Shown: positions 1 through 6,142, numbered from the stretch's first letter. The stretch is DNA of 10,393 nt from Actinomycetota bacterium (GCA_005885085.1 VAXY01000010.1:1-10393), one strand, 5' to 3'. The notes: generated from the letters alone by a model not told the origin. Numbers and translations are program-made.

Positions 1-422
1 CCGGCTACTGGCGACGGCCGGATGCGAACGACAAGGCGATCCGCGACGGCTGGTACAGGACCGGTGACGTCGGCCACATCGACGAGGAGGGCGACCTGTG
101 GATCGTCGGCCGCGTCGACGACATGATCGTGTCGGGAGGCGAGAACATCCATCCACTCGAGGTGGAGGACGTGCTGGCGCGACATCCGGGCGTGACGGAG
201 GTCGCGGTGATCGGCGCGCCCGACGATCGCCTGGGTCACCGCGTGGTCGCAGTCGTGGTCGGCACGGCGACAGATCAGGAGCTCGACGCACACTGTCTTG
301 CATCGGAAACGCTCGCGCGCTTCAAGCGGCCGCGCGAGTATCGCTTCGTGGCCGCCCTGCCGAAGAGCCCGTCTGGGAAGATTCTCCGCCGCGTCCTACG
401 CGAGGACGGTGTGACCGCATGA
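1..422 (+). CDS. Acyl-CoA synthetase (AMP-forming, ANL superfamily), C-terminal part
   Basis: This is the 3' end of an AMP-dependent acyl-CoA synthetase; the 5' part lies outside the window and the first complete codon begins at base 3. Enzymes of this family activate a carboxylic acid with ATP to an acyl-AMP and then form the CoA thioester. The visible part carries the hinge region GWYRTGDVGHI (A7-like), the hinge/A8 motif GRVDDMIVSGGENIHP and the A10 motif PKSPSGKILRR. The Lys codon of GKILRR is at 378-380 and corresponds to the catalytic lysine of the adenylation half-reaction. The C-terminal domain is complete and ends in TGA. The substrate pocket lies in the missing N-terminal domain, so the acid cannot be named. 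The next gene overlaps it by ATGA, so the two are probably co-translated, and a CoA ligase next to an enoyl-CoA hydratase suggests carboxylic or aromatic acid breakdown. Confidence 0.95.
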   Translation, partial: GYWRRPDANDKAIRDGWYRTGDVGHIDEEGDLWIVGRVDDMIVSGGENIHPLEVEDVLARHPGVTEVAVIGAPDDRLGHRVVAVVVGTATDQELDAHCLASETLARFKRPREYRFVAALPKSPSGKILRRVLREDGVTA

Positions 423-1192
423 CGGAGCTCGACGGCCTGCGACTCGAGCGCGACGGTGACGTGGCGACGATCACGCTCGACGTCCCAGAGAAGCTGAACC
501 GGGTTTCGATGCCTGCGCGCGACCAGCTCGCGAACCTGTTCGAGGAGCTTGGGCACGACGAGAGCGTGCGCGCGATCGTGCTGACGGGCGCGGGTGAGAA
601 GGCCTTTACCGCGGGCGGCGACATCGCGGGCTTCCTCGAGCGCGAGCCGGAGGAGCTGTCACGGTTGGCCTGGAACGTCGCCGCGCCCGAGCGGTGCCCG
701 AAACCGGTAATCGCGAAGCTCCGCGGCTACGCGTTCGGCGTCGGGCTCGAGCTCGCGCTGGCCTGCGACTTCCGCATCGCGTCCGACGACGTCGAGCTGG
801 CGTTGCCCGAGGTGAAGATCGGGATGATCCCCGGCAGCGGAGGCACCCAGCGGCTTGCGCGGATGGTCGGTCTCGGCCGGGCGAAGGACATGGTCATGCG
901 AGGGCGCCGGATCGACGCCGAGGAAGCGCTCGCGATCGGGCTGGTGACCCAGGTTGTTGCTCCCGCCGAGATCGACTCGGCCGTGACGGGCCTCGTCGAC
1001 GAGCTCCGCGCGCTGTCACCGCTTGCGCTCGCACTGGCAAAGCGTGTGCTCAACCATGCGTACGACGGTCCCCTCGGCCTCGGGCTCGAGGTCGAAGGGC
1101 TCGCCTACGGCTTGCTCCGCTCGACGAACGACTTCCGCGAGGGCGTGGCGGCCTTCGGCGAGAAGCGCCCGCCGAAGTTCCAGGGACGCTAA
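419..1192 (+). CDS. Enoyl-CoA hydratase/isomerase (crotonase family)
   Basis: A 257-residue crotonase-fold protein, normal length for the family. It would hydrate a 2-enoyl-CoA or carry out a related isomerisation in the cytoplasm. The oxyanion-hole segment is KAFTAGGDIAGF (residues 61-72), with the second element in GYAFGVGLELA (103-113). Glu111 (LELA) and Glu131 (LPEVKIG) lie 20 residues apart, exactly as the two catalytic glutamates of rat mitochondrial enoyl-CoA hydratase (144 and 164), so the hydratase machinery looks complete. The family segment PGSGGTQRLARMVGLG follows, and the C-terminus REGVAAFGEKRPPKF is typical. ATG at 419 was chosen because it overlaps the upstream TGA as ATGA and because the earlier in-frame codons are only a shadow of the CoA ligase. 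Only a weak GAGGA lies upstream, consistent with translational coupling. The stop shares CTAA with the convergent amidase. The exact acyl substrate is unknown. Confidence 0.95.
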   Translation: MTELDGLRLERDGDVATITLDVPEKLNRVSMPARDQLANLFEELGHDESVRAIVLTGAGEKAFTAGGDIAGFLEREPEELSRLAWNVAAPERCPKPVIAKLRGYAFGVGLELALACDFRIASDDVELALPEVKIGMIPGSGGTQRLARMVGLGRAKDMVMRGRRIDAEEALAIGLVTQVVAPAEIDSAVTGLVDELRALSPLALALAKRVLNHAYDGPLGLGLEVEGLAYGLLRSTNDFREGVAAFGEKRPPKFQGR

Positions 1193-2310
1193 CCGCGCTC
1201 CCAGGCGAGACCCGCGGCGAGGACCGTCTCGTCGGCCGGCGCGATGAGCTGCAGGTCCCCGATCGCGAGGCCGGCCCAGCCGAGCAGGTTGATCGGGCGC
1301 GTGAACGCGGTCAGCGGGATCCTGACTTCGAGCTCGTCGCAATCCTCGGGCGGCAGATCGATCCCGACGGTCGGTGACACGAACAGGTCGACCTCGGGCT
1401 CGTAGCTGCGCCACGCTTCGATCGCCTTGTAGCCGGCCGCGACCTCGTCTGCGTCGACGGCCTGGGCCAGCTCGAGCTTTCGCCTGACGTTGTCGCCGTA
1501 CTCGCCCGCACGCACGGGGAACGTCGCCCGGTGCGACTCCCTCGCCTCGTGGAAGAAGACGGGCCACGTGTTCGCCTCCGGCTCCGGAATCTCGGCGCTG
1601 ACGCAGCTCGCACCGAGCGCTTCCAGCCGCTCGACGTACTGCTCGGCAGCGAGGTTCTCATCAGGTCGACTCCCGTCGCCGACGGACGGCGGGTGGGTCA
1701 GCACGCCGACGGTCAGCCCGGCAATGCGCGGCGCCGGCGCGGGCCTGTCCGTCAGCATGGACCACATCAGGACGACGTCGTCGAGTGTCCGGGCCATCGG
1801 GCCGACCGTGTCCAGGGTCGGTGCGAGCGGAAAGACGCCTGCGGTCGAGATGCCGCCCCAGCGGGGCTTCAGCCCCACGGTCCCGCAGCACGCCGACGGC
1901 AGGCGAATCGAGCAGCCGGTGTCCGTGCCGAGCCCGAGCTCGCAGAGGCGCGCTGCGAGAGCCGCCGCATTGCCGCCGCTCGAGCCCCCGGTCGTCCGGC
2001 CCGGGTGCAGAGGGTTCCTGACGTTGCCGTACCACGGGTTCTGGCTCGTCACCCCCCACGCGAACTCGTGGAGGTTCGCCTTGCCGACGACGACTGCGCC
2101 TGCGTCGACGAGCCGCTGGACGCTGGGGGCCGTCCGGGCCGGGACATGGCCCGCGTAGAGCTTCGAGCCGTACGTCGTGCGGACCCCGGCCGTGTCGATC
2201 AGGTCCTTGACGAGGAGCGTCTTTCCCGAGAGCGGCCCCGGCTTTGCCTCTGCCGGGTCGTCGAGCCAGGTTATGACTGCGTTGTGGGGGTCAGGTGCCG
2301 ACGACGGCAA
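1189..2310 (-). CDS. Amidase-signature family hydrolase, short N-terminus
   Basis: A 373-residue amidase-signature protein, which hydrolyses a carboxamide with a Ser-cisSer-Lys triad. Visible triad: Lys35 in LLVKDLIDTAG, Ser110 in TTGGSSGGNAA, and Ser134 in GTDTGCSIRLPS. The Ser-Ser spacing of 24 matches fatty acid amide hydrolase (217/241) and malonamidase E2 (131/155). Two oddities: the residue before the nucleophile is Cys133, where family members usually have Gly (GGSIR), and the protein starts only 34 residues before the catalytic Lys, where most relatives have about 60-80. The start is TTG at 2310; the frame is closed by a stop at 2355 with no ATG or GTG between, and GAGG sits 9 bases upstream, inside the Rid gene. 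The C-terminus looks complete. It overlaps the Rid gene by 20 bases, so the two form an operon. A GatA role is unlikely because no gatB or gatC is nearby; the substrate is unknown. Confidence 0.9.
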   Translation of the reverse strand: MPSSAPDPHNAVITWLDDPAEAKPGPLSGKTLLVKDLIDTAGVRTTYGSKLYAGHVPARTAPSVQRLVDAGAVVVGKANLHEFAWGVTSQNPWYGNVRNPLHPGRTTGGSSGGNAAALAARLCELGLGTDTGCSIRLPSACCGTVGLKPRWGGISTAGVFPLAPTLDTVGPMARTLDDVVLMWSMLTDRPAPAPRIAGLTVGVLTHPPSVGDGSRPDENLAAEQYVERLEALGASCVSAEIPEPEANTWPVFFHEARESHRATFPVRAGEYGDNVRRKLELAQAVDADEVAAGYKAIEAWRSYEPEVDLFVSPTVGIDLPPEDCDELEVRIPLTAFTRPINLLGWAGLAIGDLQLIAPADETVLAAGLAWERG

Positions 2311-2659
2311 CTGCTTCGACCTCGATCTTCGCGCCCGGGATCGCCAGCCTGCTCACCTCGACGAGCGTGCTCGCCGGACGCGTCTCCCCGAACACTTCCT
2401 GACGCACAGGATTGATCTTCGCCCGGTCGTCGACGTCGGTCAGGAAGATGGTCACCTTCGCCACGTCGGCGAACGACGAACCGGCGGCCTCGAGCACGGC
2501 GCCGACGTTCGCGAACGTCTGCCGGGCCTGCTCGACGACGTCGTCCCCGCCGACGAGCCTGCCGCCGGCGTCCACCGGGACGCAACCGGAGACGAACAGC
2601 AGGTCGCCGACGCGGACCGCATCGGTGTAGTGGGAGATCGGCTCCGGCATCCCCGCCAC
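2291..2659 (-). CDS. Rid (YjgF/YER057c/UK114) family protein lacking the catalytic Arg
   Basis: A 122-residue Rid-family protein. RidA members are trimers that hydrolyse reactive enamine/imine intermediates such as 2-aminoacrylate. The family core is clear: RVGDLLFVSGCVPVD near residues 16-30, the VVEQARQTFANVGAVLEAAG helix, VAKVTIFLTD at 67-75, and the C-terminal strand KIEVEAVAV. Aligned by eye with E. coli RidA, Glu113 matches Glu120, but Ser97 (RPASTLVEVSRL) falls where RidA has Arg105 (PARSCVEVARL). That Arg is needed for imine deamination, so this is probably one of the Arg-less Rid subfamilies (Rid4-7 type), whose function is poorly known. The start is GTG 2659, with GAGGAG (2666-2671) six bases upstream; ATG 2650 and GTG 2683 are alternatives with worse spacing or no ribosome site. 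It overlaps the following amidase by 20 bases and is divergent from the cupin. Confidence 0.9.
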   Translation of the reverse strand: MAGMPEPISHYTDAVRVGDLLFVSGCVPVDAGGRLVGGDDVVEQARQTFANVGAVLEAAGSSFADVAKVTIFLTDVDDRAKINPVRQEVFGETRPASTLVEVSRLAIPGAKIEVEAVAVVGT

Positions 2660-2707
2660 TCTGATCTCCTCACGTACCGCCACGGTGCCGAGGATAATCA
2701 GCCGATC
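2660..2707. promoter_or_regulatory. Short divergent spacer between Rid gene and cupin gene
   Basis: Only 48 bases separate the two divergent starts. The minus-strand side holds GAGGAG (2666-2671) for the Rid gene. The plus-strand side holds GAGGA (2690-2694) 13 bases before the cupin GTG. Any promoters must overlap here or extend into the opposite gene; I see no convincing -35/-10 pair. Confidence 0.4.
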
Positions 2708-3058
2708 GTGGAGCCGCAGTTCGTGCATTTCGACGATGTCCGGGCGTTCGAGCTCGCTACGGGCGTCAGCGGGCGGCCTCTCTTCGGCGAGGGCGCGATG
2801 CTGAACCTGATCGAGTTCGAGCCGGGCGCGACGGTGCCGCTCCACAGCCACGAGCACGAGCAGCTCGGAATCATCCTGCGAGGCATGCAGGCGCTCGTCG
2901 TCAACGGCGTCCCGCACGAGCTTGGTCCGCTCGAGGGCTATGTCCTTCCGGGGGGAGTGGAGCATTCCGCCTACTGCGGACCGGAGGGCGCACTCGTGCT
3001 CGACGTCTTCCGTCCCGTGCGCGAGGACTACCGCGAGCGCTGGCAGTCGCTCACATGA
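2708..3058 (+). CDS. Small single-domain cupin, KdgF-like
   Basis: A 116-residue single-domain cupin. Motif 1 is PGATVPLHSHEHEQLGIILRG and motif 2 is GYVLPGGVEH. The predicted metal ligands are His46, His48, Gln52 and His86, nearly the same spacing as the KdgF ligands (His46, His48, Gln53, His87), including Gln in place of the usual Glu. The C-terminal FRPVREDY is also KdgF-like. KdgF speeds ring opening of unsaturated uronates from pectin and alginate, but many genes with this architecture have no proven role, so only the fold and metal site are firm. GTG 2708 was chosen because the conserved sequence starts directly after it (EPQFVHFDDVRAFEL) and there is no ATG in frame; the ribosome site, GAGGA 13 bases away, is rather distant. 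The gene is divergent from the Rid gene, and its 3' end meets the thioesterase remnant on the opposite strand. Confidence 0.88.
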   Translation: MEPQFVHFDDVRAFELATGVSGRPLFGEGAMLNLIEFEPGATVPLHSHEHEQLGIILRGMQALVVNGVPHELGPLEGYVLPGGVEHSAYCGPEGALVLDVFRPVREDYRERWQSLT

Positions 3059-3261
3059 GGGCGGCGCGAACCCAAAAGTCGCCGGCCTTTGCGATGTCCC
3101 ACGCGTACGTGATCGATGTGCGGCCGACACCTTCCACCCGCAGGCGCACCTGCACCTCGTCTTCGAAGACGAGCACTTTCAGGTACTCGGCTTCGACGTG
3201 CCGGTCCGCCGGCATCCGTGTCGACCCACACCACGCGCGTGCGCTCGACCTGTTCGATCAG
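3051..3261 (-). pseudogene. Remnant of a hotdog-fold (4HBT) thioesterase, deleted and frame-broken
   Basis: Immediately after the alcohol dehydrogenase stop, the minus strand reads IEQVERTRVVWVDTDAGG from 3258, which resembles the start of acyl-CoA thioesterases (R-x-R-W-x-D-T-D-A). A different frame then takes over from about 3215, with HVEAEYLKVL, the acidic FEDEVQVRL stretch and VGRTSITYAWDI, typical of the middle of the same fold. It ends at TGA 3053-3051. The central helix region, which I estimate at roughly 45 residues, is missing between the two parts, and the last strands normally found after this point are absent. The second part alone forms a 54-codon open frame from ATG 3215, without an obvious ribosome site. 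A CTGA junction with the dehydrogenase stop suggests the ancestral gene was the last of that operon. The 3' end overlaps the convergent cupin by 8 bases. I infer decay; a very short functional protein is less likely. Confidence 0.6.
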
Positions 3262-4349
3262 GGCTGCACCACCACGCGGCCGGCCGAGCCGGCGAGGCTC
3301 GCCTCGATCGCGTCGTTCACGTCGTCGAGCGGGAACGTCGGCCCGAGGAGCGGTCGGAGCTGCAACCTTCCGGCGCCCAGGTGCTCGAGCAGGATCGGCA
3401 GCGCGACGGCCGGGTCCTCGGATCCGTACATCGTCCCGGTCAACCACTTCTCGCGGCGGTTGAACTCGCCCGGGTCGAGGTCGAATCTCGCTCCGGCGGC
3501 GGGGAGCCCCACCACCACGCACGTGCCGCCGCTGCGCGTCCAGCGCAGCGCGAGCTCGGTCGTCTCCGGGTTGCCGACGGCGTCGAAGCCGTAGTCGGCC
3601 CCCTCGGGCAGCAGCTCGCGCATCGTCTTCTTCAGCTCGTCTGGTGCAACGGCCGCGGTCGCGCCGAGCTGAACTGCCTGGTCGCGCCGGCCTTCCACCG
3701 GGTCGACCGACACGACCGTCTCCGCACCGGCGATCCGCGCTCCCTCCAGCACGAACTGCCCCACACCTCCCGCGCCGACGACGACGACGGACGCACCCGG
3801 CTCGACACGCGCCGCGAAGAGCGCCGCCCCTACTCCGGTCAGCGCAGCGCAGCCGAGCAGCGCCGCCTCCTCGAGCGGAACGTCGTCTCCCAATGGGAGA
3901 GCGACGCGCTCGGACACGACCAGCCGCTCGGCGAGCGCGCCCGTGGCCGTCCCGCGGTACACAGTTTCTCCGTTCAGCGACATCCCGGTTCGCCCGTCGA
4001 CGAGGGTGCCCGCGGCGATCGCGCGGTGCAGCGGGACACACGCGGCGGGCCGGCCGCGGGCACAATCCCCGCACTTCCCGCACGACGGCGCCCAGGACAG
4101 GACCACGCGATCGCCCGGCCGGAGAGAGACGCCGTCGCCGACATCCTCGACGGTGCCCGCACCCTCGTGGCCCAGCACCATCGGCGTCGGGCGTTGCCAC
4201 TCGCCTTTGACGCTGTGTAGATCGGTCCCGCAGATCCCGACGGCGGCCATCCGCACGACGACCTCGTCGTCGCGCGGCTCCTCGAGCTCGATCTCGCACA
4301 CCTCGAGTGGCCGTCCAGCACCGTGAAAGACGGCGGCGCGAGTTTTCAT
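3258..4349 (-). CDS. Zinc-dependent alcohol dehydrogenase (MDR superfamily)
   Basis: A 363-residue medium-chain dehydrogenase/reductase, full length for the family, oxidising an alcohol (or a thiol-aldehyde adduct) with a nicotinamide cofactor. The catalytic zinc site is complete: Cys40 (GICGTDLH), His61-Glu62 (GHEGAG) and Cys167 (GCAAL). The structural zinc lobe has Cys90, Cys93, Cys96 and Cys104 with normal spacing. The dinucleotide fold shows VVVVGAGGVG (188-197), and Asp216 at the end of the second strand (VVSVD) predicts NAD(H) over NADP(H). The overall style (GTATGALAERLVV, FNRREKWLTGTMYGS) recalls the NDMA-dependent and mycothiol/glutathione-linked formaldehyde dehydrogenase group of actinobacteria, but the substrate is not fixed by these motifs. 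It starts at ATG 4349, 10 bases after the isochorismatase-like gene, with a poor ribosome site (GAG only), consistent with operon read-through. The thioesterase remnant follows directly. Confidence 0.94.
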   Translation of the reverse strand: MKTRAAVFHGAGRPLEVCEIELEEPRDDEVVVRMAAVGICGTDLHSVKGEWQRPTPMVLGHEGAGTVEDVGDGVSLRPGDRVVLSWAPSCGKCGDCARGRPAACVPLHRAIAAGTLVDGRTGMSLNGETVYRGTATGALAERLVVSERVALPLGDDVPLEEAALLGCAALTGVGAALFAARVEPGASVVVVGAGGVGQFVLEGARIAGAETVVSVDPVEGRRDQAVQLGATAAVAPDELKKTMRELLPEGADYGFDAVGNPETTELALRWTRSGGTCVVVGLPAAGARFDLDPGEFNRREKWLTGTMYGSEDPAVALPILLEHLGAGRLQLRPLLGPTFPLDDVNDAIEASLAGSAGRVVVQP

Positions 4350-4359
4350 CTCGGCCGTG

Positions 4360-4995
4360 CTAGGCGGGCGCTGCGGCGCCGATCGCCTCGAGTACGGCGG
4401 CGCAGGTTGTGACCGTCGAGACGTTCTGCAGCGCGAAGTTGATCGACGCGTTGTGCCACTCCGCGCTCATCGTCGAGCAGCCGTCCTCCGGAACGATCAT
4501 GAAGAAGCCCTTGTCGGCACCAGTTCGAGCCGTGTGCTCGACGGACATGTTGGTCCAGGCGCCCGTGACGATCACGGTGTCACGCCCGAGGCCTCCCAGG
4601 AGCAGCTCGAGCTTCGTCCCCTGCCAGCCGTTCATCCGCATCTTCTCGACGACGAAGTCCCCTGCCTGCGGTTCCAGCCCGTCGACCGGCGCTGCGCCCC
4701 ACGTTCCGCGTACGAGTGCATTCGTTTCCTTGACGCCCTGGAAGAGCGGAGCGTTGAGTTTCAGGCCCGGCGCTCCGTCCTCGACGATGTAATGCACGTG
4801 GATCACCGGGATGCCGACCGCGCGGCACGCTTCCGCGAGCTGCTTCACGTTCTCGACGACGTTCTGCTCCTTGGCGTGCTGCGGGGCGCCCGAATCTGCG
4901 AACGCGCCCCCGTCGGCCATCACGTCGTTCTGAAGGTCCTGGATGATCAGGGCCGCGCGCCCTGGATCGACGTCGATGCGTTCGGTTTCGCTCAC
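4360..4995 (-). CDS. Isochorismatase-like (cysteine hydrolase fold) protein with Ser in place of Cys
   Basis: A 211-residue isochorismatase-fold protein. The usual Asp-Lys-Cys triad is seen as Asp20 (ALIIQDLQND), Lys118 (VVEKMRMNGW) and, at the nucleophile position, Ser151 (TGAWTNMSVEHTARTG) instead of Cys. The cis-peptide and helix context (TN-x-x-VE-x-TAR) is intact, and the Lys-to-Ser spacing of 33 fits the family. Amidohydrolases such as nicotinamidase, N-carbamoylsarcosine amidase and RutB use Cys for a covalent intermediate. Isochorismatases that cleave a vinyl ether (the PhzD type) do not. So amide hydrolysis is doubtful and another hydrolytic or non-covalent reaction is more likely. 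The start is GTG 4995, supported by AGGAGG (5001-5006) five bases upstream, overlapping the SMP-30 stop codon. It sits in an operon between the SMP-30 gene (10-base gap) and the dehydrogenase gene (10-base gap). Confidence 0.9.
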   Translation of the reverse strand: MSETERIDVDPGRAALIIQDLQNDVMADGGAFADSGAPQHAKEQNVVENVKQLAEACRAVGIPVIHVHYIVEDGAPGLKLNAPLFQGVKETNALVRGTWGAAPVDGLEPQAGDFVVEKMRMNGWQGTKLELLLGGLGRDTVIVTGAWTNMSVEHTARTGADKGFFMIVPEDGCSTMSAEWHNASINFALQNVSTVTTCAAVLEAIGAAAPA

Positions 4996-5005
4996 GGTCT
5001 CCTCC

Positions 5006-5920
5006 TCACGTCATGTAGCTGAGCCGATTGCCTGACACCTTCAGCGAGATCCGGTAGAGCGACGTCGTGCTCGGCATGTACAGGTCGCTCCAGTCGTCGC
5101 CGCCCCAGTTCAGGTTGCCGACGTTCTCGGGGACCTCGATCACGCCGAGCAGCTCCGCGTCCGGGCTGATCACCCAGATGCCGCCCGGCCCGGTGACGTA
5201 GACGTTGCCTCGCTCGTCGACCTTCATCCCGTCCGGAATGCCTTCCTCGATCACGCCCGAGCCGATGCTGTCGAAGAACATCCGCCCGTTTTCGATCGTG
5301 CCATCCGATTGAACGTCGAACACGCGGATGTGCGCGCGAGGCGTGTCGTTGATGTAGAGCAACGACTCGTCCGGTGAGAAGCAGAGCCCATTCGGCTGCT
5401 CGAAGTCGTCGACGAGCAGCTGAGGGTCCCCGCCGTCGGAAGCGAGCCGGTAGACGCCCTGGAAGCCGAGCTCGCGTTCGCGCTCGATGCCGAAGACCGG
5501 CATCCGGCCGTACCAGGGGTCGCTGAAGTAGATGGCGCCGTCGTTGGCGACGATCACGTCGTTCGGGCTGTTCAGCTCCTTGCCCTCGTAGTGCGAGGCG
5601 AGCGTCTCCCGGTTGGTGCCGACGCCGTCCGGATCCATCCGCACGAGCGAACTCGTGACGTGCTCGCAGACGAGCAGACGACCCTGCGTGTCGTAGGTCA
5701 TCCCGTTGCCCTTGTTGCTGGGGTTGGCAACCTCGGTGACACCGTCCACCTCGCTCCAGCGCCGCCGGATGTCGGCCGGCATGTCGCTGAAGAGCAGAAA
5801 GCCCCCCGGCTTGTTCCAGAGCGGCCCCTCGGTGAACGTGAATCCCGTAGCGAGCTTCTCGACCTGCGCCTGCGAGTCGACGAGCTCGTGGAGCTTCTCC
5901 GACTTGACGTCAACGGCCAT
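5006..5920 (-). CDS. SMP-30/gluconolactonase-like beta-propeller protein
   Basis: A 304-residue six-bladed propeller protein of the SMP-30/gluconolactonase/LRE group, which hydrolyses sugar or other lactones using one divalent metal. The metal-site residues are recognisable: Glu31 (FTFTEGPLW), Asn120 (NSPNDVIV), Asn177 (QPNGLCFSPD) and Asp230 (GIPDGMKVDERGNVY). Repeated blade segments such as GNGMTYDTQGRLLVCEH and DGAIYFSDPWYG are seen. No signal peptide is visible, so it should be cytoplasmic. ATG 5920 has a good AAAGGAG (5926-5932) five bases upstream. It is the first gene of a minus-strand operon that continues into the isochorismatase-like and dehydrogenase genes. An inverted repeat upstream (5966-5992) may control the operon. 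A lactonase beside a dehydrogenase fits sequential oxidation of a sugar-like or cyclic alcohol to a lactone and then an acid, but the substrate is inferred only. Confidence 0.92.
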   Translation of the reverse strand: MAVDVKSEKLHELVDSQAQVEKLATGFTFTEGPLWNKPGGFLLFSDMPADIRRRWSEVDGVTEVANPSNKGNGMTYDTQGRLLVCEHVTSSLVRMDPDGVGTNRETLASHYEGKELNSPNDVIVANDGAIYFSDPWYGRMPVFGIERERELGFQGVYRLASDGGDPQLLVDDFEQPNGLCFSPDESLLYINDTPRAHIRVFDVQSDGTIENGRMFFDSIGSGVIEEGIPDGMKVDERGNVYVTGPGGIWVISPDAELLGVIEVPENVGNLNWGGDDWSDLYMPSTTSLYRISLKVSGNRLSYMT

Positions 5921-5965
5921 CTCGGCTCCTTTGTGCGCTGTGGAAGCCGGCCGAACCTAACAGCT

Positions 5966-5992
5966 CCGCGCGAAAGTTGCGCTGTCGCGCGG
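5966..5992. repeat. Perfect 8-bp inverted repeat upstream of the SMP-30 operon (candidate operator)
   Basis: CCGCGCGA (5966-5973) and TCGCGCGG (5985-5992) are exact reverse complements separated by 11 bases. The dyad lies 46-72 bases upstream of the SMP-30 start codon, a usual place for an operator. It could also form an RNA hairpin, but neither strand has a T-run after it, so a terminator is less likely. No regulator gene is in the window. Confidence 0.4.
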
Positions 5993-6116
5993 GTTTAAGT
6001 ACCGACGGCTCCGGCGCCCGTGCTCGCACCGAAGTGACCAACCGTCCAGCGCCAACACCAAATGGAGTCCGTGGGCTCCGCCCGCGCACGTTTCGCGCGA
6101 AGCGCCCTACCTCAAT

Positions 6117-6142
6117 CCGAGCAAAGCGGAGCTTTCGCTCGG
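6117..6142 (-). terminator. Hairpin just after the xdhC stop (probable terminator)
   Basis: CCGAGC-AAAGC (6117-6127) pairs with GCTTT-C-GCTCGG (6131-6142) around the loop GGA, giving an 11-bp stem with one bulged C. It starts one base after the xdhC stop codon (6146-6144) in the direction of transcription, which is where a terminator is expected. There is no U-tract after it, so termination may be weak or the hairpin may only protect the RNA 3' end. Confidence 0.5.

Noticed and set aside
98..418. N-terminal extension of the enoyl-CoA hydratase frame upstream of ATG 419.
   Set aside because: The extension is Arg-rich, resembles no crotonase and lies over the acyl-CoA synthetase C-terminus; the ATGA junction marks the real start.
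2177..2707. Upstream extension of the cupin frame.
   Set aside because: It is antisense to the Rid and amidase genes, and the known cupin sequence begins only after 2708.
2922..4220. Long plus-strand open frame antisense to the dehydrogenase.
   Set aside because: Biased composition and no recognisable domain; a typical GC-rich shadow frame.
3028..4299. Long minus-strand frame of over 400 codons overlapping the dehydrogenase.
   Set aside because: It is an Arg/Gly-rich shadow of the dehydrogenase frame; only its last part (from 3258) carries a recognisable thioesterase-like stretch, which is reported separately.
4360..4995. Naming the isochorismatase-like gene as maleamate amidase, nicotinamidase or RutB.
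   Set aside because: These enzymes need the nucleophilic Cys, which is Ser here, and the flanking genes do not form a known nicotinate or pyrimidine pathway.
5966..5992. The inverted repeat as an intrinsic terminator.
   Set aside because: No T-run follows on either strand, no plus-strand gene ends there, and it sits upstream of a gene start, so an operator is the better guess.
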